This document shows, in pieces, positions 1 through 7,716 of a DNA stretch of 64,000 nucleotides; the stretch's first letter is position 1; each line of letters begins with the position of its first letter. The stretch lies in contig NZ_JEMV01000006.1 in assembly GCF_000588875.1 (NCBI RefSeq), forward strand, positions 48,141 through 112,140. Reading direction: 5' to 3'. The stretch comes from Sphingobium sp. Ant17 (lineage in GTDB: Bacteria; Pseudomonadota; Alphaproteobacteria; Sphingomonadales; Sphingomonadaceae). The notes beneath the pieces were generated by a model. That model saw nothing but the letters and a program-made list of their open reading frames with translations. It was not told the DNA's origin and searched no databases. The position numbers and the translations under genes are program-made.

Positions 1-1
1 C

Positions 2-415
2 TCCGGCATTGAACTTTACGGTAACGCGCATACCTGGTGGAACCAGGCGGAAGGCCGCTATGACCGCGGTCATGAACCGCGCATCGGCGCTGTCCTGGCC
101 TTTGCCGCCAGCCGCTCCATGCCTGTCGGCCACGTCGCCATGGTCAGCAAGATCGTCAATGAGCGCGAAGTGCTGCTGACCCACGCCAACTGGTCCTATC
201 GTGGTGGCATCGAGCGCAATGTCCGTGCGATCGATGTGTCGCCCAATAACGACTGGACCGATGTGCGCGTATGGTATGGCCCGATCGGCAATCTGGGCCT
301 GCGCTCCAATGCGGCGCGCGGTTTCATCTATGCCCAGCCGGCCCGGACCATTGATCAGCCGGTGCAGATCGCATCGGCAGCGGCCAGCGGCGGCGCGCCC
401 CGCGCGGCATTCTGA
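2..415 (+). CDS. CHAP-domain cell-wall hydrolase, 5' end outside the window
   Basis: The frame is open from the window edge to a TGA at 413-415, leaving 137 residues of a protein whose start is missing. Visible are the segment TWWNQAEGRY, the strand GAVLAF, the catalytic-histidine strand GHVAMVSK, then HANWS and a closing GFIY. These are the second half of a CHAP (Cys/His amidohydrolase/peptidase) domain; the catalytic Cys would lie upstream. Family members cut amide or peptide bonds in peptidoglycan and are usually exported. The next gene downstream is a clear paralogue in the same order and strand, so this is a tandem duplication. Substrate cannot be told from sequence. Confidence 0.8.
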   Translation, partial: SGIELYGNAHTWWNQAEGRYDRGHEPRIGAVLAFAASRSMPVGHVAMVSKIVNEREVLLTHANWSYRGGIERNVRAIDVSPNNDWTDVRVWYGPIGNLGLRSNAARGFIYAQPARTIDQPVQIASAAASGGAPRAAF

Positions 416-493
416 TCCTTTAACCTCTTCATAAATAGTCGCGATCTAGGGTCGTCCTTGGTGGGGCGATTCTTGGGTTTCGGGATCGCATAA

Positions 494-1225
494 ATGATTC
501 GAGGACTTGTCCGGGCGGCAGCATTGCTGGCGTCCGGTCTGACGGCTGCGCCCTTGTGGAGCGCGGCGGTGCTGCAATGCGTGCCTTATGCGCGCATCGT
601 GTCGGGCGTAGATATTCGCGGGGATGCGCTGACCTGGTGGGATCAGGCCAGCCAACACTATAAGCGCGGTGCCAAGCCCAAAAAGGGCGCGGTGTTGGCG
701 TTTCGGCCGCATGGCCCGATGATGCTGGGTCATGTCGCGGTGGTCAGTCGGGTGCTGGACGGTCGGCGCGTGCTGATCCGCCACGCCAACTGGTCCGTGC
801 CCGGCGCGATCGAGGAAGACGTGCTGGCGATCGACGTGTCGGACGGCGGCGACTGGAGCCAGGTGCGCGTCTGGCATAGTCCGACCGCGCAAATGGGCGC
901 GCGCACCAACCCGACTTTCGGCTTCATCTATCCGGTCAAAGCCAAATTGCATGATTTCACGCCTGACCCCGCCTTGGGCAGCAGCGTGCGCTTTGCCAAA
1001 ATCGACGCGGATATGTGGGATATGCGTCGGCCGCATCGCGCGCCTGCCCCCGGTGGCGGCACCATGGTTGCGCAGGCTCGTCCGGCCCCGGTTAAGGCAG
1101 CCCAGAAAGCGACCCCACGTCTGGAGGCGGATTTGCGCGTGGTCAGCTATGCGGACGCTACGCCATCGCAGCGGACGTTGAGCGCGATCATTGCGGACGT
1201 CAAACGCCAGTCCGCTCTGAACTGA
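494..1225 (+). CDS. Exported CHAP-domain cell-wall hydrolase
   Basis: A 243-residue protein beginning with a hydrophobic signal-like segment (about residues 1-24). The CHAP domain follows at once: the probable nucleophile is Cys29 in LQCVPYAR and the general base His80 in MLGHVAVVSR, with HANWS and FGFIY as later landmarks. Both expected catalytic residues are present, so it should be an active periplasmic or secreted amidase/endopeptidase acting on peptidoglycan. After about residue 150 the chain becomes low-complexity (Pro/Ala-rich) and probably unstructured. It lies 78 bp after its paralogue, so the two may be co-transcribed. A strong hairpin follows the stop. The biological role (division, turnover or defence) is not determined. 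Confidence 0.85.
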   Translation: MIRGLVRAAALLASGLTAAPLWSAAVLQCVPYARIVSGVDIRGDALTWWDQASQHYKRGAKPKKGAVLAFRPHGPMMLGHVAVVSRVLDGRRVLIRHANWSVPGAIEEDVLAIDVSDGGDWSQVRVWHSPTAQMGARTNPTFGFIYPVKAKLHDFTPDPALGSSVRFAKIDADMWDMRRPHRAPAPGGGTMVAQARPAPVKAAQKATPRLEADLRVVSYADATPSQRTLSAIIADVKRQSALN

Positions 1226-1227
1226 GA

Positions 1228-1255
1228 ACAGGCGCGCGATCCGGCGCGCGCCTGT
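1228..1255 (+). terminator. GC-rich hairpin after the CHAP gene
   Basis: An 11-bp perfect inverted repeat (arms 1228-1238 and 1245-1255, six-base loop) starts 2 bp after the stop at 1225 and precedes the end of the convergent DUF3297 gene. There is no T tract, so it could be a terminator for both strands or only an mRNA-stabilising hairpin. Confidence 0.6.
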
Positions 1256-1264
1256 GCCAGACGC

Positions 1265-1543
1265 TTATTCCGTGTCGGCAGGCTTGTCTTCGTCCGCGCC
1301 TTCGGCCGGATTTTCGAACCAGGCTTCGACAGGTCCGGTCAGCTTGATCGTCAGCGGATTGCCGTGGCGATCGCGGGTCTTGCCCGCCGCGACGCGAATC
1401 CAGCCTTCGGAAATCGAATATTCCTCGACATCCTTGCGCTCGCGACCCTTGAACCGGATGCCGATGCCACGCTGCAGCACCTCCATGTTGAAATGGGGGC
1501 TTTTGGGATTGGTGGACAGATGGTCGGGGGGCGTGTCGCTCAT
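1265..1543 (-). CDS. DUF3297 family protein
   Basis: A 92-residue protein when started at the ATG at 1543, giving the N-terminus MSDTPPDHLSTNPKSPHFN, which is how this small family typically begins; a longer frame upstream adds 17 unconvincing residues. Recognisable segments are LQRGIGIRFKG and EGWIRVAAGKTRDRHGNP. The family is common in alpha- and gammaproteobacteria, is cytosolic by composition and has no established function that I know of. The acidic C-terminal tail (EGADEDKPADTE) is probably disordered. It converges on the CHAP gene, sharing the hairpin between them. Confidence 0.8.
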   Translation of the reverse strand: MSDTPPDHLSTNPKSPHFNMEVLQRGIGIRFKGRERKDVEEYSISEGWIRVAAGKTRDRHGNPLTIKLTGPVEAWFENPAEGADEDKPADTE

Positions 1544-1650
1544 GATGCGGTTCCTTGGATTTGGCTGGGCTGCGCCTAGCCTTTTGCCCGCCAACCCGTC
1601 AACTGCCCCAGCCCGCCGATCAGCCTGACCGACCGGCTGGGGCAGGCCCG

Positions 1651-1966
1651 TCAGCGACAGACGCGGACGCGGACGTTGCGATCGGGATAATAGTCATAGC
1701 GCCATTGCGTCCAGCAGCGCTGGCGATACGCGGCCCGGTAATAGCCTCGGTCGCCCCGCCAGTGGCGGCGGCCATCCCAGCGCCGTCCATCCCTGCGCCC
1801 GTTCCAGCGACGATTGCCCCAGCGGCGGTTGTCCCAGCCGCGATCACGATCGCCCCGCCATCCGTCGCGATAGCCGCCATGATATTGCGCTTGGGCCGGG
1901 GGCTGCCGTGGCAATCCCTGCGATGGCGAGGCTCACCGCAGCCGCGCCCTTCCATAAAATGTTCAT
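1651..1966 (-). pseudogene. Frameshifted small exported Trp/Arg/Gly-rich protein
   Basis: An ATG at 1966, preceded by a purine-rich ribosome-binding stretch (GGAGAGAGAG), opens a typical signal peptide (MNILWKGAAAVSLAIAGIAT). Its frame stops soon after. The neighbouring frame continues with AQAQYHGGYRDGWRGDRDRG and many WDNRRW/WDGRRHW units, ending with CWTQWRYDYYPDRNVRVRVCR at 1651. Removing one base from the run of five G (C on the coding strand) at 1898-1902 joins them and restores a signal-peptidase site, APAQA. The repaired protein is about 104 residues. Short exported proteins with this composition are frequent in sphingomonads; function unknown. It may be intact in the real genome if the extra base is a sequencing error. 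Confidence 0.65.
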
Positions 1967-2067
1967 GTGCTCTCTCTCCTCATCCACCCCGCGGGTTAGG
2001 CGGGGCATGACAAGGAGAATGCCGTGCGTCGGCTGAACCGTCAGCGAATGGCGTTGTCAGCCATTAT

Positions 2068-3308
2068 TCAGCGTCCGGCCAATGCGGCCTCTGTCTCCAG
2101 CATATAGTCGCGGGTGATGGGCAGGGCGCGCCGGTCGCGCGCATATTGGACCTGATAATTGACCATGCCGCCATGTTCGAACACCGTCGCTGCCCCGGCG
2201 AGATAGAAGGTCCACAGCCGGAAGAAGCGCTCGTCATAGAGCGCGACGATCTCGGCGCGATGCGCCATTGTGCGCTTATACCATTGGCGGATGGTCAGCC
2301 CATAATGGAGCCGCAACACTTCGACATCGGTCACCATCAACCGCGTGCCTTCGCTGCCCGCGATCATTTCCGACAAGGCAGGAATATAGCCACCGGGGAA
2401 GATATATTTCTGGGTGAAGGCGTCGGTGACGCCAGGGCCGCCCATCCGCCCGATCGTATGGACCAGCATGACGCCATCAGCCGTCAGCAGGTCGCGGCAC
2501 TTGCTGAAGAAACTGCGATAATGGGCCGTGCCTACATGTTCGAACATGCCGACCGACACGATCCGGTCGAACGTTCCCGTCATGTCGCGATAGTCGATCA
2601 GTTCAAAGCGGACATGATCGGCGACGCCTGCATCGGCCGCCCGCTGCCGTGCGACCTTGAGCTGTTCCTCCGACAAGGTGATGCCGGTCACATCGACGCC
2701 GCAGGTACGGTGCAGATACAACGCCATCCCGCCCCAGCCGCAACCGATGTCGAGAACCTTCATCCCTGGTTCGAGCCGCAACTTGGCCGCGATATGCGCC
2801 TTCTTGTCCTCTTGCGCCTGCTCCAGGCTGATGCCGGCTTCATTGTCGCCATCGGGGAAATAGGCGCAGCTATATTGCCGATCGCGGTCGAGGAAGAGCG
2901 CGTAGAGCGCGCCCGACAGATCGTAATGATGCGCGACATTAGCTTTGGACCGCGCCTTGTGATTGGCACGCCACAGCTTTTGGCGCACACTGCCCATGCT
3001 GCGGGCCAAGATGGTTTTGGCGTCGATCGACCGGCCACTTTCCCAAGGGTTATTAGCCTGATCAGGGAGATGAATTCCAATATGCCGCCGCCTTCAATGG
3101 CGATGCGGCCGTCGATCCAGGCTTCGGCCATCCCCAACCGGGGATCGCGAACGATGTCGAAGGGGACACGGCCATCGTGAAATCGCAGCGCCAGATCGGG
3201 AAAGGCAGGATCGGGCTGTCCAACGACAAAGCGTCGTCCATTTGCATAAGTTACCGTCAGCTGGCCCCGTGTGACCAGTCGCCCCAACACCCGCTCGAAC
3301 AGTCTCAT
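2068..3308 (-). pseudogene. cfa: Cyclopropane-fatty-acyl-phospholipid synthase, frameshifted
   Basis: The gene starts at 3308 (MRLFERVLGRLVTRGQL) with the N-terminal domain of the CFA synthase family. It then loses frame near 3057-3058, where one base appears missing in the context LIR|ANNPWESGRSIDAK. The next frame carries the methyltransferase domain: NVAHHYDLSG, CAYFPDGD, the SAM-binding loop VLDIGCGWGGMA, and SVGMFEHVG. Repaired length is about 413 residues, normal for the family. The enzyme transfers a methylene from S-adenosylmethionine to the double bond of membrane phospholipid acyl chains. It lies 31 bp downstream of a Mo-oxidoreductase gene on the same strand. A single deletion in a GG run could be a sequencing error, so the gene may be functional in vivo. 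Confidence 0.85.
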
Positions 3309-3339
3309 GCCGTTACCTTGTCACCCCGGGCAGCTTGCG

Positions 3340-4086
3340 TCAAATACCCGCATACCAGTCGTAGCCCGCGACATCCTCCCAGAAGCCGCCCTTGCCCTTG
3401 CCGATGCCGTCCAACGTGGCCACCGCCTCTATTCCCATTAGATATTTGGCCTGCTTATAGCCAAGCTGCCGTTCGACGCGCAGCCGCACCGGGGCGCCAT
3501 TGGCGACGGTGAGCGGCGCGTCGTTCAGCGCAAAGGCCAGGATGGTCTGGGGATGGAAGGCATCGATCAGGTCGATGCTTTCATAATAGGGACGCCCACC
3601 GCCCATGTCGTCGGCGCAGCGGAACACGATATAGCGCGCCGTATCACGCAGCCGTGCACCGTCCAGGATCGTGCGCAACGGAACGCCGCGCCATTTGCCG
3701 ATCGCGCTCCACCCCTCGACACAGTCGTGACGGGTAATCTGCTCGCGATGGGGGAGGGTGCGCAACTGGGCGAGGGACAAGGAGAGCGGCCGTTCGACAA
3801 GCCCCGTGACGGCCAGTCGCCAGTCGGCAAAGCCGTTGCGCCATAGCGCCTTATAGGCGGGTGTATTGGGGTTGGCGGTGCCATTGGCGCGGAATATCGG
3901 CGAAATCTGGTCAGGGTGAAATTCCTGCGCGAGCGCGTCGCGGGCCATCAGGCTGCGCTGCGCCCAGCGATGGAAATTTTCCGCCGAGAAAAGTGCTTCC
4001 CGTATGTTGGCATTTTGAGCCAGCCGGTCGCAGCCGGTGAGCATTGCGCCAGCGCCCAGCAGCGCCATGCGACGGGTCAGAATCAT
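3340..4086 (-). CDS. Molybdopterin-dependent oxidoreductase (sulfite-oxidase fold)
   Basis: A 248-residue protein; the ATG at 4086 is chosen because it overlaps the stop of the upstream cytochrome gene (ATGA) and gives the N-terminus MILTRRMALLGAGAMLTGC. That leader has a lipobox-like LTGC or a Tat-like RR start. The body shows the oxidoreductase molybdopterin-binding fold: HDCVEGWSAIGKWRGVPL, with the probable Mo-ligand Cys in DCVEG, plus DDMGGGRPYYESIDL and APVRLRVERQLGYKQ. These match YedY/MsrP-like and other small sulfite-oxidase-family enzymes. The substrate cannot be assigned. With the adjacent b-type cytochrome it probably forms a membrane-linked periplasmic redox pair, in which the cytochrome exchanges electrons with the quinone pool. 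Confidence 0.8.
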   Translation of the reverse strand: MILTRRMALLGAGAMLTGCDRLAQNANIREALFSAENFHRWAQRSLMARDALAQEFHPDQISPIFRANGTANPNTPAYKALWRNGFADWRLAVTGLVERPLSLSLAQLRTLPHREQITRHDCVEGWSAIGKWRGVPLRTILDGARLRDTARYIVFRCADDMGGGRPYYESIDLIDAFHPQTILAFALNDAPLTVANGAPVRLRVERQLGYKQAKYLMGIEAVATLDGIGKGKGGFWEDVAGYDWYAGI

Positions 4087-4802
4087 GGTTTTTCCTCCGG
4101 CACCCGATATCGTCCGCTGATCATCGACCGGATTTCGTTGATCGGTCCGGCCAGGATCACCATCAGGATATGAACCACGAAAAATGCGGCCAACGCGAAA
4201 GCGGCAATGAAATGCAGCGAACGCGCCGATTGTCGCCCGCCGAACAGATCGACCAGCCAGGGCCAGGCCGCATTCATGCCCGGTGCCATGGTCAGCCCGG
4301 TCAGGATGACGAGTGGCAACAGGATGAAAATGACGCCTACATAGCTCGCCTTTTGCAGGACATTGTAGCGCAACGCCGCTTGCCCCGTAGGAAAGCGCAA
4401 CCGGGCATGGTCCTTGATATCCTGCCAAATATGGCGAGGCCGCAGATCATCGCGGTGGAACGCCAGGTCACGGCTCACATGGCGGTTGGCAAGGCTCCAG
4501 AGCATGTAGAACAGCAGCGCAAAGGCAAAGATCGGCGCAGCGGTCAAATGCCAGTGGCGCGACATCGCCAGATTATAAAGCGCGGGCAAGGTGATCCAGC
4601 CGGGAAAGCGCTCCAGCTCTAGCCAGGCATGGTCGAAATTCGCGCCATACTGCCCCCAATAGAGTCGGGGGTGGGCGTTGAAAATGCCAAGGCCGCTGGT
4701 GAAGAGAATGTAGAGCAGCGCGGCGTTCAGCCAGTGCCACAACCGGGTCGAAAGCCGATGGCGCTTGACGGTGATGCCGTCGGTGGGAGTGGGGCTATCC
4801 AT
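4083..4802 (-). CDS. Cytochrome b561-type membrane subunit
   Basis: A 239-residue integral membrane protein starting at 4802 (MDSPTPTDGITVKRH). It has about four transmembrane helices with conserved histidines likely to bind haem b: RLWHWLNAALLYILF, MSRHWHLTAAPIFAF, and RSLHFIAAFALAAFFVVHI. This is the pattern of the di-haem cytochrome b561/formate-dehydrogenase gamma superfamily. It is translationally coupled (ATGA) to the following molybdopterin oxidoreductase and is presumably its quinone-linked electron partner. The frame extends 39 codons further upstream, but that extension is not membrane-like and crosses the likely promoter, so the shorter start is preferred. Confidence 0.8.
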   Translation of the reverse strand: MDSPTPTDGITVKRHRLSTRLWHWLNAALLYILFTSGLGIFNAHPRLYWGQYGANFDHAWLELERFPGWITLPALYNLAMSRHWHLTAAPIFAFALLFYMLWSLANRHVSRDLAFHRDDLRPRHIWQDIKDHARLRFPTGQAALRYNVLQKASYVGVIFILLPLVILTGLTMAPGMNAAWPWLVDLFGGRQSARSLHFIAAFALAAFFVVHILMVILAGPINEIRSMISGRYRVPEEKP

Positions 4803-5125
4803 TGGCGCAACCTTACGCCTTTTTCGGGGAAAATCCACGGAGCCTGTATGACAGTCGGCATCTTGCCCGATGGCTGTCAATGTCACACTTTTGCAACATA
4901 AATCAAGAATCATGACCACTTACAATCCAGCCTCTTTGCAAATCAACAGGGCGCACCTAGATGGCAATCACGCGATGCCAATGCGGATCGCGTTCATGAT
5001 CGCTAAAAATAAAAGCAATCATGGATAGAACAAATATGGCGCACATGGTGCCATGAAATCTTCACGTCGAACCAAATAGCCTGGCGATAAACTATGTCAG
5101 GCAATATAATAATATCGAGGAATTT
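4803..5125. other. Divergent intergenic region, AT-richer than surroundings
   Basis: The 323-bp stretch between the cytochrome b gene (leftward) and the outer-membrane barrel gene (rightward) has no convincing gene. It is visibly richer in A/T and must carry promoters for both directions. An imperfect palindrome (TGGCGCACATGGTGCCA) sits near 5036-5052. A ribosome-binding sequence (CGAGGAA) lies just before the ATG at 5126. No regulator-binding site could be assigned. Confidence 0.4.
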
Positions 5126-5632
5126 ATGAAGACTGTGATTTTCGCAGCTATTGCTGCTGCCGTTGTTGCAACCCCTGCCGTCGCTCAGGACGCTGCACCC
5201 TTCACCGGGCCGCGCGCTGGCGTCACCATGGGCTATGACAAGATCGGCGGCGAAGAAGGCTTCGCTTATGGCGTGACCGCCGGTTACGACCTGGTACTTG
5301 CACCTCGCATCACCGGCGGCGTTGAAGTCAGCCTGGGCGACACAACCGTCGATGATTTCGGCCTGGACGTCAGCCGCGATCTCGCCGCGTCGCTGCGTCT
5401 CGGTTTCGTCGCCACGCCGCGCGTCCTGGCGTTCGGTAAGGTCGGCTATGCCACCACCCGCTTCGAAGTCGATGGTGACGGCGCTGGCCTGGAAGGCGTC
5501 CGCTTCGGCGGTGGTCTGGAATTCGCGGCGACCCCGAACACCTATATCTCGGCCGAATATCAGCGCACCGAATATGAGCAGAACATCGGTGGCCGTGATG
5601 CCGCGATGGTCGGCGTCGGCTTCCGCTTCTGA
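5126..5632 (+). CDS. Small outer-membrane beta-barrel (Opa/OmpA-like porin family)
   Basis: A 168-residue protein with a clear signal peptide, MKTVIFAAIAAAVVATPAVA, cleaved before QDAAPF. The mature part alternates hydrophobic and polar residues in strand-length blocks (GVTMGYDKI, FAYGVTAGYDLVL, GGVEVSLGD, RLGFVATPRVLAFGKVGYA, YISAEYQRTEY). It ends in MVGVGFRF, a C-terminal Phe typical of Bam-inserted barrels. The size fits an eight-stranded barrel. Such proteins are abundant in sphingomonad outer membranes; a structural or adhesion role is usual, but nothing here defines a ligand. It has its own upstream region and a terminator, so it is probably monocistronic and well expressed. Confidence 0.8.
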   Translation: MKTVIFAAIAAAVVATPAVAQDAAPFTGPRAGVTMGYDKIGGEEGFAYGVTAGYDLVLAPRITGGVEVSLGDTTVDDFGLDVSRDLAASLRLGFVATPRVLAFGKVGYATTRFEVDGDGAGLEGVRFGGGLEFAATPNTYISAEYQRTEYEQNIGGRDAAMVGVGFRF

Positions 5633-5657
5633 TCCTTGCGGATCCGTTGAAACGACG

Positions 5658-5688
5658 AAGGGCGGTCCTGCAAGGGGCCGCCCTTTTT
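5658..5688 (+). terminator. Intrinsic terminator of the barrel gene
   Basis: Stem arms at 5658-5665 (AAGGGCGG) and 5678-5685 (CCGCCCTT) with a 12-base loop run straight into a T tract, about 25 bp after the stop of the barrel gene. This is a canonical rho-independent terminator on the plus strand. Confidence 0.8.
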
Positions 5689-5742
5689 CGTGCCGCCGGG
5701 GTCATCAATCCCTCACGCCGCAACGGGCGCGCAGGCACCGCT

Positions 5743-7011
5743 TCATCCCAGCGCCGCTTGCTTTTCCGCTGCCAGCCGGTCGAGTTCCGCCCGGCTCTTC
5801 TTCTCGCTCGCCGACTTCAACTGGCCGCAGGCCGCCATGATATCGCGCCCGCGTGGGGTGCGGACCGGCGCGGAAATCCCGCCTTCGAACACGATCGAAC
5901 TGAACGCGCGGATGCGATCGGGCGTCGAACATTCATAATCGCTGCCTGGCCAGGGATTGAACGGGATCAGGTTGACCTTGGCGGGCAGCTTATATTTGCG
6001 CAGCAGCCGCACCAGTTCGCGTGCATCCTCGTCGCTGTCATTCTTGTCGCGGATCATCACATATTCAAAGGTGATGCGCCGGGCATTGCTCGCCTTGGGA
6101 TAGTCGGCACAGGCCTGGAGCAACTCCTCAATCCCATATTTCTTGTTGAGCGGCACCAATTCGTCGCGCACTTCCTTGGTCACGGCATGAAGCGAGACAG
6201 CCAGGTTCACGCCGATCTCTTCGCTCGCGCGCGCCATCATCGGAATGACGCCGCTGGTCGACAGGGTGATGCGGCGACGAGAGAGGGCAAGGCCGTCGCC
6301 ATCCATCACGACCTTGAGCGCGTCACGGACATGCTCGAAATTATAGAGCGGCTCGCCCATGCCCATCATCACGATGTTGGTCAGCATTCGCCCGTCGGGC
6401 GAATATTGCGGCGCGTCCTCGTCTTCGTCATCCTGCACCGCAACGTTGCTGCCCATATTGCCCTTGGGCCATTCGCCCAGCGCATCGCGCGCCAGCATGA
6501 CCTGGCCGACGATCTCGCCCGGCGTCAAATTGCGCACCAGCCGCATCGTGCCGGTGTGGCAGAAGCGGCAGTTCAACGTGCAGCCGACCTGGCTGGAGAC
6601 ACACAGCGTTCCCCGATCCGCATCGGGGATGAAGACCATCTCATAATCCTGCCCGTCGTCCGACCGCAGCAGCCATTTGCGCGTGCCATCGCTGGAGACT
6701 TGCGCTTCCACCACCGCCGGGCGGCCGACGACGAAGCGCTCGGCCATCCAGCCGCGCATCGGTTTGGCGAGGTCGGTCATAGCTTCGAAATCGGTTTCGC
6801 CACGATGGTAGAGCCAGTGGAACAGCTGTTTGGCGCGCAATTTGGCCGCCTTCACGTCCAGCCCGGCTTCCTCCAGCACAGCCTTGATCTGCGGGCGCGA
6901 CAGGCCCAGCAGGTCGGTGCGGCCATCCGCACGGGGTGTGACGGCGCGGGGCACGGGCACAGGATCGATTAGGCCGGGAATCGGCATGACGGGGTTGGCG
7001 GCTGATTGCAT
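5743..7011 (-). CDS. rlmN: 23S rRNA (adenine-2503-C2)/tRNA methyltransferase RlmN
   Basis: A 422-residue radical-SAM methyltransferase that methylates C2 of A2503 in 23S rRNA (and A37 of some tRNAs) in the cytosol. The Fe-S/SAM cluster motif is [21 protein letters not shown] and [20 protein letters not shown] are family landmarks. The C-terminal methyl-carrier Cys is in [11 protein letters not shown]. An acidic insertion ([11 protein letters not shown], then YSPDGR) precedes the MMGMGEP segment. The ATG at 7011 ([13 protein letters not shown]) is preferred; an ATG at 7023 and a TTG at 7038 are also in frame. It is a housekeeping gene with no obvious operon partner. Confidence 0.95.
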   Translation of the reverse strand: MQSAANPVMPIPGLIDPVPVPRAVTPRADGRTDLLGLSRPQIKAVLEEAGLDVKAAKLRAKQLFHWLYHRGETDFEAMTDLAKPMRGWMAERFVVGRPAVVEAQVSSDGTRKWLLRSDDGQDYEMVFIPDADRGTLCVSSQVGCTLNCRFCHTGTMRLVRNLTPGEIVGQVMLARDALGEWPKGNMGSNVAVQDDEDEDAPQYSPDGRMLTNIVMMGMGEPLYNFEHVRDALKVVMDGDGLALSRRRITLSTSGVIPMMARASEEIGVNLAVSLHAVTKEVRDELVPLNKKYGIEELLQACADYPKASNARRITFEYVMIRDKNDSDEDARELVRLLRKYKLPAKVNLIPFNPWPGSDYECSTPDRIRAFSSIVFEGGISAPVRTPRGRDIMAACGQLKSASEKKSRAELDRLAAEKQAALG

Positions 7012-7056
7012 AGCCGCGCCCATAGTCGATTTCAGCAAAATGTGAAAGCGCGTCGC

Positions 7057-7545
7057 TTATCGCACCCGAGCGCAGCCCAGCGCTGCCGCGTCGATCGCCG
7101 TCGCCGCGCCGCGCAGGGCGTAGCTGTCGGCAAACGCCCTGCCTTGCGCGTCGACGCTTTGCACGCTCATGCTGCTGGCCGAGCGCATCGCCGCGATGAT
7201 CGCCGCGTCGCCGCGTGCGTCGGCGGCCCAAGCGTCCATCCGCCCGGCGACCAAGGGGAATCGGCGTTCACCCACATTGAGCGTCACCGGCGCCTTGTCC
7301 GACCGGGCGCGGCTGAGGCGCAGGTGAATCTGCCCGCGCACCCGCTGACGCGGCCATGTGCCAACGGAGGCAAAGCCTTTGCCGCTCCGTCCCCAGCGCG
7401 CCACTGACTGAGCGATGGCATAGCAACGCGGCGCGGCCGGATCGCGGAAGGCACCCCAACCCTCGAATATCCCCAGAGAATCACGCGCGTCGGCCGGAGC
7501 CGTGGCCAGCATGAGGAGGGTCAACAGGGCAAAGATGGCGTGCAT
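7057..7545 (-). CDS. Exported protein of unknown function
   Basis: A 162-residue protein when started at the ATG at 7545, which gives a good signal peptide (MHAIFALLTLLMLATAPADA). The mature part starts RDSLGIFEGWGAFRD and contains RCYAIAQSVARW, RGQIHLRLSRAR, LNVGERRFPLV, a DAAIIAAMRSASSMSV helix and ALRGAATAIDAAALGC. The fold resembles what is seen in invasion-associated-locus-B-like periplasmic proteins, but the match is only by eye. Two cysteines (RCYA and LGCA) could form a disulfide. It is transcribed away from dnaN. Function unknown. Confidence 0.7.
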   Translation of the reverse strand: MHAIFALLTLLMLATAPADARDSLGIFEGWGAFRDPAAPRCYAIAQSVARWGRSGKGFASVGTWPRQRVRGQIHLRLSRARSDKAPVTLNVGERRFPLVAGRMDAWAADARGDAAIIAAMRSASSMSVQSVDAQGRAFADSYALRGAATAIDAAALGCARVR

Positions 7546-7716
7546 CCAACGCGCAAAGCCCAACCTGTCCCCATTTGCAACCCCGGCGCTGTGGGAAAGG
7601 GTGAGCGAGTGCTTGCCCAAGTCGCAACAGCGGTTATGAGGAACCATCCATCATTGTCGCCGGGATTCGACCGAACCCTGGCTATCGGCTTAAAAAGAAA
7701 CGGACAGAACAGGGAC

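Noticed and set aside
4889..4907. Possible FNR/FixK box (TTGCAACATAAATCAA) upstream of the cytochrome b gene
   Set aside because: The spacing between the half-sites is six instead of four and the left half-site is degenerate, so the evidence is too weak.
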